Assembly: GCA_902478645.1 (NCBI GenBank)
Contig: CABSLV010000017.1
Location: forward strand, 1-45,442
DNA: 45,442 bases
From: an uncultured Flavobacteriales bacterium
GTDB lineage: Bacteria > Bacteroidota > Bacteroidia > Flavobacteriales > UBA1820
Direction: 5' to 3'
Below, piece by piece: positions 7,808 to 16,446 of the stretch. The notes beneath the pieces were generated by a model that saw only the letters and a program-made list of their open reading frames with translations, had not been told where the DNA came from and did no database searches. Position 1 is the stretch's first letter. Each line of letters starts with the position of its first letter. Made by a program: the position numbers and the translations under genes.

Positions 7808-9034
7808 TTACCGCTCGTTTTCAGGCATCTTGAGTAGCAAAAATGCAAGGAAACCGTACACCCCCGTTGCCAGGATGACCAAAGCCGGAAGCACGACGCG
7901 TTGCTTTCTCTTTCTCCGCATCGCAATCCATGCTCCCGCCAGCACTGCTCCCAGAATGAAAGCGTACGGCGATCCGCCCTCGAAGCGTGGGTAGGCATAG
8001 CCATCGTCGCTCGAAGTAAATGACAGACGGAACGGGAACAGCCATCCCGCGATCTTTTGTGCCGCACTCGGCGGGAAGGACACTTCCCGCTGGGTGATCA
8101 AAGTCCGGTCGTCTGCTCTCAGGCCGTACCAGCGTACCGAATCGTCTCCGCCGATGCGCACCGTCCGGTTGAACAAGTTGCCGACGATCATCAGACTCTC
8201 GGTCTTCGGATCGAAACTCCCCACCGGCATCCGAATCAGCTCATAGTCGGAAGTCAGCACATAGAGCTGCGAGTTGCGGTCGGTCAGGTAGCCGATGTAC
8301 TGCCTCCCGGGAAATTCGGTCACGAATCCCTGCACCATCCCTATCTCCGGGTCGATCCCGGTATCGCGCACGAAAGGACGTCCCCGGACCATCATCAGGC
8401 GGAATACCCGGTGGTTGCGGTCGATGAGCAGGTAACCGTTGTCGTAGTCCTTGCGGGTAGTGGGGTTGCCGGCAATGGCCATCGCCGGAAAAGCGAACCC
8501 CTTCTTTTCCATCGCCAGGGTGAACGTCCGGCTTTTTTCCGCCTTTACGGCATTGGTGGCCATGTCGATGAATTCGATCCCCTGGTCCGTAATACGGAAC
8601 ACATCGTCCGGCATTTCCAGATCGACCCGTCCCGAACGGCTCTCCAGCAGGGGGTATAGCCCCGGGACGCGGCGGTTGAGGTCCGACGGCGAACTGCGGA
8701 AGATGAAGTTGCCCGCCTGGATAGCTTTCGGTGTCATCGCCACTCCGCGCAGGGTGTCCGGCAGGCGGCCGTCGGCGATCAGTTGCCGGTAGTAAAACGT
8801 GGGAAGCATGCTGTCGATCGCCTCCCCGGAATAGACCTTCCCTTGTTGGTCGATCATCGAAAGACCCTTCTCGTCCGCAGGGAGGTTGTGGAGCAGTTGG
8901 TCGTTTACCTCGCTCATCAGGGTAAAGGGCGCGTACCGCGTATCGGGCGTCGCAAAGCTGTACAACCAGGGCAGAATCCAAGCCAAAACCCCGATGGCGA
9001 GCAGCAGCAGAAATATTTTGCCGTATCGTGTCAT
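7808..9034 (-). CDS. DUF4857-type membrane protein, last gene of the six-gene operon
   Basis: This is a 408-residue protein with one N-terminal membrane segment (about 5-27) and two C-terminal ones (about 350-400). They flank a large domain, probably periplasmic, of repeated strand-turn units such as GYLLIDRNHRVFRLMMVRG. The layout matches the Bacteroidetes DUF4857 family as I recall it, whose function is not known. It is the last gene after an ABC ATPase and a permease, spaced 46 bases from the permease, so it likely forms part of the same inner-membrane complex. The repeated strands suggest a propeller-like sensor or binding domain, but this is inference. A strong terminator follows. Confidence 0.7.
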   Translation of the reverse strand: MTRYGKIFLLLLAIGVLAWILPWLYSFATPDTRYAPFTLMSEVNDQLLHNLPADEKGLSMIDQQGKVYSGEAIDSMLPTFYYRQLIADGRLPDTLRGVAMTPKAIQAGNFIFRSSPSDLNRRVPGLYPLLESRSGRVDLEMPDDVFRITDQGIEFIDMATNAVKAEKSRTFTLAMEKKGFAFPAMAIAGNPTTRKDYDNGYLLIDRNHRVFRLMMVRGRPFVRDTGIDPEIGMVQGFVTEFPGRQYIGYLTDRNSQLYVLTSDYELIRMPVGSFDPKTESLMIVGNLFNRTVRIGGDDSVRWYGLRADDRTLITQREVSFPPSAAQKIAGWLFPFRLSFTSSDDGYAYPRFEGGSPYAFILGAVLAGAWIAMRRKRKQRVVLPALVILATGVYGFLAFLLLKMPENER

Positions 9035-9080
9035 CTGTTTTTGTCGTTTGTCGTTTTTTTTTGAAAAGAGGAAATGCCGT

Positions 9081-9752
9081 TTAGTCTTCCGCGCCGGCCT
9101 TGAACCGCAGGACCGACAGCCAGGTAAAGGAGGCCAGGCTCACCGTGATGGCCGCCAGGACCGGGAGAAAACCGTTGTAACTCTCCGGGACGAGGCTCAC
9201 GTAGTACATCCGCAGCACGGCCACCGCCAACCCTCCCGCGACGATCTTTCCCCGCACGGAAGGTTCGGTCAGGATCCATCCGGCAAGAAAATAAGCCGCC
9301 CATCCTGCCAACACCCAGGGCAGCATCGTCAGTTCGATGCGCTCCACCAGTTCGGGAGCCAGCAGCGAGCGGGCGTACCACCCGATCACCAGCGCGCATG
9401 CACCGAACAACACCGCCAGCGCCCCGGCACCGAAGCCCAGGCAGGAGAACGTTATCCGTTTTTGGGATACGGGCAGGTGAAGGGTGAGTTTCAGGCGTTT
9501 TTGCAGCACTTCGGGCAGGAATTGTGCCACGGCTACCGCCAGTCCCACGGCCGGGAAGACGTATTGCAGCACGTCCACAAAGACCATGTCGCGTTCGAGC
9601 ATCAGTTGCCACAAGTGCGGGACGTCCTTGATGGCCAGAATGCGTTCGATGCGCAGCAGGCAGTAAAGGGTCATCGCAGCCAGGACGATGGCCGAGCAGA
9701 AGTACGTAGTCCGTATCTTGAGCCATTCTTTGAAAAAGATCGCTTGATTCAT
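9081..9752 (-). CDS. ABC-2-like permease subunit
   Basis: This 223-residue protein has about six membrane segments and no large soluble domain. The start MNQAIFFKEWLKIR, an amphipathic helix before the first membrane segment, is typical of ABC-2 type permeases. It lies 25 bases downstream of the ATPase start-to-stop unit and 46 bases before the DUF4857 gene, which ties the three together as one transporter. Sequence alone does not show whether it exports or imports, or which substrate it moves. Confidence 0.7.
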   Translation of the reverse strand: MNQAIFFKEWLKIRTTYFCSAIVLAAMTLYCLLRIERILAIKDVPHLWQLMLERDMVFVDVLQYVFPAVGLAVAVAQFLPEVLQKRLKLTLHLPVSQKRITFSCLGFGAGALAVLFGACALVIGWYARSLLAPELVERIELTMLPWVLAGWAAYFLAGWILTEPSVRGKIVAGGLAVAVLRMYYVSLVPESYNGFLPVLAAITVSLASFTWLSVLRFKAGAED

Positions 9753-9777
9753 CTTTTTTCGGGGTGTGTTTTTCGGG

Positions 9778-10668
9778 TTAATACTTGCCGGTCAGACCGA
9801 TAAAGGCATCTTCGAGACAAACGCTTTCTTCCCGGAGCCCTTCGAAGGCGACCCCGCAGCGGTGCAGATAGCTCTCCACGTACGCTCTCCCCTCGAAGGA
9901 AAAGAGCTCGCCCCGGGAGCGGATCACCCCCGGATGGTAGATACCCGGATCGTCCGCAAACGGGGGAGCGTCCCCCCGGGTGGTGAAATCGTAGCGGTGT
10001 AGGCATTCCAACAGGTCTTTTACCGGAGTCTGGATGAGGATGCGTCCGTAGTCCATCAGGATGCAGTCGTCGATCAGACGCTCCATGTCGCTGATGATGT
10101 GCGAGGTGAGGAAGACCGTCTTGTTCTCGGCCTTGGCGTATTCCTTCAGATAGTCGATGAACAGGCGCCGGTAGCCCGGGTCGAGTCCCATCGAAAAATC
10201 GTCCAGCACCAGCAGGTCCGGGTCTTGCGCCAGGATAAGCCCCAGGGTTACCTGCGAACGCTGCCCGCACGACATCCGGGAAATGGGCTGGCGGGGCGCC
10301 ACGTGCAGTTTTTCCATCAATCCGTAGTAGGCGTCCTTTTTCCACCGGGGGTAGAAAGCGGAGTAAAACTTCTCCACCTGCGCGATGGTCATGAAACTGT
10401 ACTGCACGTGGCCTTCGATCAGCAGCCCGATGCGGCGGCGCGTGAGGGGGTGCATCCGGCGGATGTCCTCCCCAAAGATGAGGCATTGTCCTCCGGCGGG
10501 CTTGAGAAATCCCGAGAGGATGTTGATGGTCGTCGTTTTGCCCGTACCGTTTTTTCCCAGCAGTCCCAGGATACGGCCTTTGGGTACCTGGAAACTCAAG
10601 TCTTGGTAGATAAGCCGCGAACCGTAGTAGTGGGTCAGGTGGCGGCATTCGATGATGTTTTCCTGCAT
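9778..10668 (-). CDS. ABC transporter ATP-binding protein
   Basis: This is a 296-residue nucleotide-binding subunit. Walker A is GLLGKNGTGKTTT near residue 35, the Q-loop lies near SFMTIAQV, the signature is MSCGQRSQV where LSGGQ is usual, Walker B is LLVLDDFS and the H-loop is FLTSHIIS. The residue after the Walker B Asp is Asp, not the catalytic Glu. The last 90 residues form a small extra domain of the kind seen in ABC-2 exporters. The open frame runs back to 10800, into the upstream gene. I chose Met at 10668, where the normal family opening (NIIECRHLTHYYG) begins. It is co-transcribed with the permease and the upstream outer-membrane genes. Confidence 0.85.
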   Translation of the reverse strand: MQENIIECRHLTHYYGSRLIYQDLSFQVPKGRILGLLGKNGTGKTTTINILSGFLKPAGGQCLIFGEDIRRMHPLTRRRIGLLIEGHVQYSFMTIAQVEKFYSAFYPRWKKDAYYGLMEKLHVAPRQPISRMSCGQRSQVTLGLILAQDPDLLVLDDFSMGLDPGYRRLFIDYLKEYAKAENKTVFLTSHIISDMERLIDDCILMDYGRILIQTPVKDLLECLHRYDFTTRGDAPPFADDPGIYHPGVIRSRGELFSFEGRAYVESYLHRCGVAFEGLREESVCLEDAFIGLTGKY

Positions 10669-10735
10669 ATGGAAGAGTTGAGGTTGCTTGTTCTTGAAAT
10701 GAATATCGGCCAATGGCCTCGTTTGTACTTGGGGA

Positions 10736-12286
10736 TCATAAAAACACGGAAATCCCCGCGCTGATCCCCCATCGGCGGCTTCCTCCGTTCCCGAAGGCAT
10801 ACCCGCCCTCGGTGTGGACTTTCAGTTCGAAACCTCTCCGGACAAAGGTGTAGGCCGCTCCGGCTTCCGCCAACGTATAGTCGCGTGTGAGGTATTCGTA
10901 CAATGGGAGGAGCATCTCCCGCACCCCGATCTCGTTTTCCGCTTCGGCACAGGCGATCGAGGACCCCGTGCCCGTTTTGTGCCAAGCCGCCATGCGGAGT
11001 TCCAGACGGTTGCCCTTCGTTCCCTCGCGGCGCAGTCCCGTTTCCGCGCCCAAGCGCAGGAAACTTACCTGCATGTGGTACACAGGACTGGTGAACTGTT
11101 CCCGGTCGTAGCGGTATTCGCCGCAGGCGGCGTACCACAGGGACAGCTGCGGGGAGAGACCCTGGAGGTATTCCACCCGCAAGCGGGCGTGGGCCGAGGT
11201 GATCTCGTCCCGCAGGGTCTGCGAGAGGAAACGCCACACCTGTACCTGCGTCTGCTCGTCGGCCGTAACACGCTCGTAGGTGCGTTCCCAGCCTTGCTGA
11301 CGGCCGTAAGCGCCTTGCAGGGTGGCGGTAAGTGCGGAGGCACCCATCGTGCGGCGGTAACTGGCGTGCAGGCCGATCTCCGGACGGCGGGTGAGGAAGG
11401 GGATGCGGTTGTCCGATTCCTCGGTGCGTACGCTGCGGTAACGGAAGTAGAGGACAGCCTCGAAAGCATTCCGTCCGCTCTTTTCCCACAGACCTCCGAC
11501 GGTGGCCTCGTCGCTGAAGTAGTACCGGCCGAAGGAAGTATCGCCCTTGGAGAACATCCGGTCGAAAAGGCCTACCCCGCGCATCCGATAAAAGGTATAG
11601 CTGCGGCTCGGCTCCTCGACCGAAATGCCCACGTGCTGCTTGTAGTAGCGGTACTTGGCAAAAAGGCCTAAGGTATGCCCCCTGCCCAGGCGAAGGCTCC
11701 ATCCCGGGTTGAACGAGAGGTCGGATACCGTGTTTTTCGGTCGGGGGTCCGCACCCCGGAAGGCGATCCTTCCGGTGTATTCCACCCGTAGTCCGAGCAC
11801 GTGCGTCCCGAAATACCGGGCGTACCCTCCCGAGAGAAAGTACTCCTCGTCCAGGTAATCGCCACCCGTAGCATCGGCCACCGTGTAGGGGTAGAGCATC
11901 CACACGTCGCATACATCGTTCCAGGAGCTGCGGCGCAGCGTTCCGGTGGAAAAGGAAGCCGACGCGCAGTAGATACTCTTGTCCTTTTGCACCCCGTATC
12001 CGGAAGCCTCGATACGCAACCGCTCGCCGCCCTCGCCCTCGAAGGGAGCGTTCAGCCCCTCGGAATCCCAGTAGGCATACCGCATCGAGAGTTGCGTATC
12101 CCGGGAGCGTTCCAGGGTGGCGTACCCGGTGGGCGTCATCCGGTAACCGACCTGCCAAACCCGTGCGCCGAGGGAGTCCCGAAGGACTTCCCCGGCTTTC
12201 GGGAAGGTTTGGGCCTGTCCGGTGGCCGCAGAGAGGATCGCGGCGAGCGGCCCGAGCAGAAATGCGATCGGTCGTATGGCAGACAT
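10736..12286 (-). CDS. DUF6850-type outer-membrane beta-barrel protein
   Basis: This 516-residue protein has a cleavable signal peptide (about 1-25, ending ATGQAQ). The rest alternates short aromatic-edged strands, such as LGLRVEYTGRIAF and LGLFAKYRYYKQHVG, and ends in a terminal strand with final Phe-Leu. That is the pattern of an outer-membrane barrel inserted by the BAM machinery. It resembles the Bacteroidetes barrel family DUF6850. It starts 10 bases after the DUF4876 gene, so the two are tightly coupled. Function is unknown. With the TonB receptor it gives the operon two outer-membrane barrels. Confidence 0.7.
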   Translation of the reverse strand: MSAIRPIAFLLGPLAAILSAATGQAQTFPKAGEVLRDSLGARVWQVGYRMTPTGYATLERSRDTQLSMRYAYWDSEGLNAPFEGEGGERLRIEASGYGVQKDKSIYCASASFSTGTLRRSSWNDVCDVWMLYPYTVADATGGDYLDEEYFLSGGYARYFGTHVLGLRVEYTGRIAFRGADPRPKNTVSDLSFNPGWSLRLGRGHTLGLFAKYRYYKQHVGISVEEPSRSYTFYRMRGVGLFDRMFSKGDTSFGRYYFSDEATVGGLWEKSGRNAFEAVLYFRYRSVRTEESDNRIPFLTRRPEIGLHASYRRTMGASALTATLQGAYGRQQGWERTYERVTADEQTQVQVWRFLSQTLRDEITSAHARLRVEYLQGLSPQLSLWYAACGEYRYDREQFTSPVYHMQVSFLRLGAETGLRREGTKGNRLELRMAAWHKTGTGSSIACAEAENEIGVREMLLPLYEYLTRDYTLAEAGAAYTFVRRGFELKVHTEGGYAFGNGGSRRWGISAGISVFL

Positions 12287-12296
12287 GGAAGACGGG

Positions 12297-13547
12297 TTAT
12301 TCCTTTACCGAATAAGGGCTGGGTTCCTGGTTGGGCAGGAAATCGAGGGTCGAGTTGTTGGTATCCTGCAGGACGATGCGCCCCTGGGTGGTTTTTTCCT
12401 TTACCTTGCGCGAGGCTACCAGCCCCAGACGTGCTCCGTTGTCGCCGTCGTTTTCACCCACGTAAGTGTAGCCCACATCTACGGCCGAGGGCAGCGAAGG
12501 ATTGTTCAGCACCGAACCTTTGGGGGCGAGCTGTACCCCGTCGATGATCTGTTCGGCCGGGATGGGGTACATCTCTTTGGAAGTGCCCGAGGGATAAACC
12601 ACCGAGGTCTTCAAACTGTTCATCCAAGCCGTGATGTCGCCCGTGGGACGAAGGATGAAGTAGGCGCGGTTGCTCTGCACGGAAAGCAGGTTGATCGTAG
12701 CGGAGTATCCGTACAGGTTGATCATGTTGGGCACTTCGGGCACGTCCACATCGAGCCGGTGGTCGTCGTACCATTCGAAGTCGGCTTGGGTCAGATCGAC
12801 TTTGCCACCCACCTCGATATGGTTGATCCCCTGGTTGGCGATCACCAGGCAAGCTCCGGGCTGCACCGGGTGTTCCTTCCCGTTGCCGGGTACCTGGATG
12901 AGCAGGTCGGGGACTACTCTCCCGGGCAGGAACTGGCTCAGGTAGCCCTGGTCCATGTTGTCGTTGGTAAATTTGGACGACATGGCTACCACCAGACTGT
13001 CGGCGTAGAGTACCTGGTCGGAGTTGTTGTACAGGCAGATGTACTGGTCGTAGGAGTAGGCTTTTCCGGCGGGAGAGTAACATCCCGAACTGTAAACCTC
13101 CTTGATGACCCAGCCTCCGCTCACGGCAGCCAGTTCGGGGATCACGGCAGGGAAGGTTACTCCCGTCGCGCCGCTGCCCTCGGCCGGAGCCAGAACGCTT
13201 TGGCTGGTCAGGGTATATTGATAGACGTTTTCTTTGCCGTTGGCCTGGTAAGCCCCGTACACGAAGATGTTGTACACCCCCTCTTCCAGTTCGGCGCGTG
13301 CCGTTCCGCTCGCATCGGTCTGGACGGTCGTTTCGGCCTGGGTCGAAGTATTGGTAAACGTTACGTCGAAGCCCACGGCCGGATCTCCGGCCGTAGCCCG
13401 GGTGGTGTTCGGGGTGTAAATAGGCGTGTCGTCTCCCGGCAGGTTTACCTGAAGGCTTACCGGCACCAGGACGGGGCCGTTTTCTTTGCTGCACCCGCTC
13501 ACCAGGAGCAAGGCGGCCACGAGAAAGGAAAATGCGATTCTTTTCAT
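12297..13547 (-). CDS. DUF4876-type lipoprotein
   Basis: This 416-residue protein is exported as a lipoprotein: the signal peptide ends in the lipobox VSGC at about residue 19. Residues 30-110 look like an Ig/CnaB-type strand domain (TDASGTARAELEEGVYNIFVYG). Residues 145-260 resemble a lamin-tail-like fold (EVYSSGC, then DQYICLYNNSDQVLYADSL). The arrangement matches the Bacteroides DUF4876 family, of unknown function. It lies 37 bases downstream of the TonB receptor and 10 bases before the barrel gene, so a surface-exposed partner of the receptor is plausible. It is not SusD-like: there are no TPR helices. Confidence 0.75.
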   Translation of the reverse strand: MKRIAFSFLVAALLLVSGCSKENGPVLVPVSLQVNLPGDDTPIYTPNTTRATAGDPAVGFDVTFTNTSTQAETTVQTDASGTARAELEEGVYNIFVYGAYQANGKENVYQYTLTSQSVLAPAEGSGATGVTFPAVIPELAAVSGGWVIKEVYSSGCYSPAGKAYSYDQYICLYNNSDQVLYADSLVVAMSSKFTNDNMDQGYLSQFLPGRVVPDLLIQVPGNGKEHPVQPGACLVIANQGINHIEVGGKVDLTQADFEWYDDHRLDVDVPEVPNMINLYGYSATINLLSVQSNRAYFILRPTGDITAWMNSLKTSVVYPSGTSKEMYPIPAEQIIDGVQLAPKGSVLNNPSLPSAVDVGYTYVGENDGDNGARLGLVASRKVKEKTTQGRIVLQDTNNSTLDFLPNQEPSPYSVKE

Positions 13548-13584
13548 TTTTTTGTAAATATTTGTTTGAGAATTTTTTATCCGA

Positions 13585-16314
13585 TTACAATTTCATCTGT
13601 ACCTCCGCGCCGAAGAACGGGATGACCCACCGCCGGGTTTCTGTATTCAGGTTGGTACGGTAGCGGGGGTTGTAGTCCCACAGGCGATTGACGAAAAACG
13701 AAGCCTTGAGGTTTTTCCCGATCTCTTTCGAAGCCTTCAGGTTCAGGCTTACCGATACAGGCGAAACGTTCGGCTCGAAGTAACTGTCGGAAAATGTGAG
13801 CACGATGCTCGAAAAGGCCGGATCGGAAGCCATATCCGGTGTGAAGGGCCGCTCGATACCGTCTTTCCCGATGTACGAGGTAGGAAGCCCGGAAAACTTT
13901 TTCGACCAACTCCGCGAAGTCCACACCACCTGGATCATGGTCGAGAAGTACAGGCGGAAACGGGGAATGTGCGTATTGAGCCAAATGTTGGTGTTGAACT
14001 GCTCGCGGTACGTGCTGTAATCCCAGTCGTAGATCCCCACGTAAGGGTAGGGTTTGCCCATGTACAGCCCGCTGGGGTATTTCTGCATCGGCAGGCTGTT
14101 GTCGTACAGGGTGCGGTAGTAGGCCCCGTTGAGGGTGATCGAAGTGCGCAGGGCCGGGATTTCGGGGATCGTCAGGGAATATTCCATCCCGGTCTTCACC
14201 GTGCGTTCGCTGTTCATCGGCAGGGAATAGCTCAACAGCAGGGTGTCTCTCTCGGGAAGGAAATCCTCCAGGGAAGGTTTCCCCTCCACCGGTTCGCGGA
14301 GTGTGGAGTATTTGACGTAAGGGAACGAATAATACCGCGTGCGGTAGGCAAACCCCTCGGTGGATTCCTCCCGGAAAGCGGTCAGGGACAGGGTGTATTT
14401 CCCGAAAGAGAAGTCCGTCCCGGCTTCGAATTTGACATTCTTGTTGGGTTTCAGTTCCGGGTTGGTGCGGTCCGATACCGACGTATTGACCCACAGGACC
14501 CGGTTGGCCTCGGTCTGGGAATAGTAGTTCAACACGATCACATCGTTGTAGGATTCCTGCGGGTAGAGGTAGTCCAGCGTCGGCATTTTCATCTGTTGGC
14601 CGTATCCCACCCGAAGGGCTATCCCCAGCGTCTGTCCGCCTACACGAGCCGAAGGCAGGGTCCAGATCATGTTTACCCGGGGTTCGGCGTACACCCGCCC
14701 CTGCATCCGGTAGTGGCTCGGAAGGTTGCCGAGCATCGACAGGCGGATCCCCGCTGTCAGGGTCAGTTTGTGTTTCCCGAAGCAGGTCATGAATTTTTCT
14801 TCGGCAAACAGCGCCGTGCGCACCATCGCCGGAACATCGCTGTAACGCCGTTCGCGGGAAGCGTAGGAGGAAGTCGGGTAGGGAGGATACGTCGCGTCGT
14901 ACACCATGCCGCGCCCCACGTTTTTGTCCATCGAAGCCTCCAGCCCCACCATCGCCCGGTGGGTGGTCCGGCCCAGGGAGTAGATCCCCACGGCGTTGAA
15001 CTGGGCGAAGAGGTTCAGCGGACGGTCTTCGTTCCGATAGCGGGAGAGGTATTCCGCCGGCAGGTACGTCCCTTCGTGTTCGCCCGCCTGGGTGCCCGAA
15101 GGGTAGGGGAGCACCCCTTGGGGGGCGACCAGCATCTCGCGTTGCAGTACCGAAGAGGTGTACGAAGCCGAGACCACGGCCTCCACGTAGCTCACCGCTG
15201 CGCGGTTCACGTCCCACGTCCCGTCGTACGACAAGGTAAAACGGTGGAACGAGGCATCATACCGGTCGGTCTTTGGAGTGAGGTCCGGGTCGTTCTTCTG
15301 CGTGTCCAGGGTCCCGACATAGGAGAACGTCAGGCGGTGGTTCAGGCTCGTCCCGCCGAGCGAGCTTTTCCCCGTGTAGTTCCCCTGAAAGGAAATGCGG
15401 GTGTATTTCTGCAACTGCTCGCGTACGTCGGGGCGGCCTTGCGTCAGGTCTATCCCCACGTGCAGTGTCCCGGCGCGTTCGCCCAGGGAAAATCCTTTCC
15501 CGGCGTAAACCAGTTTGTTCAGCGGGTCGGCCTTCACGCGCACGTTCAGCGGCGAGGCACCCGATTTGGGCTGGAGGATCACCACCGAGGAGGACATGTC
15601 GCCGTATTTGACCGACGAGATCCCCTGTATCACTTCCACCTCTTCCATGTGGTCGGTGGAGATCTGCCGCAGGTCGATCCCCCCTCCGATGGTCGATCGT
15701 GCGCTTACCAGTTCATCGGGAAGCCGCAGCAGCGTCGCATTGTTCGACAAGGGAGCACCCCCCAGGATGATGGACGCACCTAAGGCTGTATTGTCGTCGC
15801 TCCCCGCCTGCCGGGCATACATCTGCTCCCGGCTGCTGATGTCCGCATCGTAGGAAAGGTACCCCGGAAGCAATTGGAAGACATCGCTCAAACTCGAAGG
15901 CTGGATGTACTCCAGGGCGGCTTGGGTGAGGGTCGAGGAAGAAGTCCCGCCCGTAGGCCGGTTTACCGGCATCACCACCACATCGTCCAGTTGGAAGGAC
16001 ATCGGGTAGATCTTCACCGCTACGAACAGACTGTCCCGAACTTCGATCGTCCGGGAGGAGGGTTGGAATCCCAGGAAACTTACGCTCAAACGGTACGACC
16101 CTTCGGGGATCTCCGGGATCGAAAACATCCCGTCCCGGTCGGTGGTTGTCTGGATCGAGAGTTCGTCGATGCGCACCAGGGCATAGACCACCGCCTCGCC
16201 ACTATCCCCGTCCGTTACCTTTCCGCGGACCGAACACCGCTCTTGCGCGGAAAGTGGCCAGGCGGAAAGCAGCAGCGCGGCGCATCCAAGTATCGTATGA
16301 AAAATTTTCCCCAT
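13585..16314 (-). CDS. TonB-dependent receptor with CarboxypepD-like N-terminal domain
   Basis: This 909-residue outer-membrane receptor has a signal peptide (about 1-25, LLLSAWPLSAQ), a carboxypeptidase-regulatory-like domain (about 28-105, VRGKVTDGDSGEAV), a plug domain (about 115-240) and a C-terminal 22-strand barrel. TonB-ExbBD energises such receptors to import ligands too large or scarce for porins. No SusD gene follows, so this is not a polysaccharide utilisation locus of the usual kind. The frame opens at 16362, but the signal peptide begins at the Met at 16314 and the promoter -7 box lies just upstream at 16367-16360. It is the first gene of the six-gene operon. The ligand is unknown; metal complexes, cofactors or peptides are all possible. 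Confidence 0.9.
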   Translation of the reverse strand: MGKIFHTILGCAALLLSAWPLSAQERCSVRGKVTDGDSGEAVVYALVRIDELSIQTTTDRDGMFSIPEIPEGSYRLSVSFLGFQPSSRTIEVRDSLFVAVKIYPMSFQLDDVVVMPVNRPTGGTSSSTLTQAALEYIQPSSLSDVFQLLPGYLSYDADISSREQMYARQAGSDDNTALGASIILGGAPLSNNATLLRLPDELVSARSTIGGGIDLRQISTDHMEEVEVIQGISSVKYGDMSSSVVILQPKSGASPLNVRVKADPLNKLVYAGKGFSLGERAGTLHVGIDLTQGRPDVREQLQKYTRISFQGNYTGKSSLGGTSLNHRLTFSYVGTLDTQKNDPDLTPKTDRYDASFHRFTLSYDGTWDVNRAAVSYVEAVVSASYTSSVLQREMLVAPQGVLPYPSGTQAGEHEGTYLPAEYLSRYRNEDRPLNLFAQFNAVGIYSLGRTTHRAMVGLEASMDKNVGRGMVYDATYPPYPTSSYASRERRYSDVPAMVRTALFAEEKFMTCFGKHKLTLTAGIRLSMLGNLPSHYRMQGRVYAEPRVNMIWTLPSARVGGQTLGIALRVGYGQQMKMPTLDYLYPQESYNDVIVLNYYSQTEANRVLWVNTSVSDRTNPELKPNKNVKFEAGTDFSFGKYTLSLTAFREESTEGFAYRTRYYSFPYVKYSTLREPVEGKPSLEDFLPERDTLLLSYSLPMNSERTVKTGMEYSLTIPEIPALRTSITLNGAYYRTLYDNSLPMQKYPSGLYMGKPYPYVGIYDWDYSTYREQFNTNIWLNTHIPRFRLYFSTMIQVVWTSRSWSKKFSGLPTSYIGKDGIERPFTPDMASDPAFSSIVLTFSDSYFEPNVSPVSVSLNLKASKEIGKNLKASFFVNRLWDYNPRYRTNLNTETRRWVIPFFGAEVQMKL

Positions 16315-16359
16315 CCTTGTCTCCCGGAGTGCCCCTTGAGCGGGTACTTCCGGCGAGTG

Positions 16360-16406
16360 CAAAGATGGGGAGAAGCCTTCCGGGGGAACAATCCCCTAAA
16401 ATGGGG
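16360..16406 (-). promoter_or_regulatory. Promoter and possible operator of the six-gene operon
   Basis: On the minus strand: TTG at 16391-16389, a 21-bp spacer, then CATCTTTG at 16367-16360. The -33 element lies within GGGG (16383-16386), CCCC (16393-16396) and GGGG (16403-16406), spaced exactly 10 bp apart. This alternating inverted repeat could bind a dimeric regulator. Confidence 0.5.
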
Positions 16407-16446
16407 AAAAACGCCTCTGCTTTCCTCAAAAAGCGTGAAAGGGGTA

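Noticed and set aside
10669..10800. N-terminal extension of the ABC ATPase frame
   Set aside because: It runs into the upstream barrel gene, and the normal ABC opening begins at the Met at 10668.
13585..16314. Polysaccharide utilisation locus
   Set aside because: The TonB receptor has no SusD partner, glycosidase or sugar regulator nearby.
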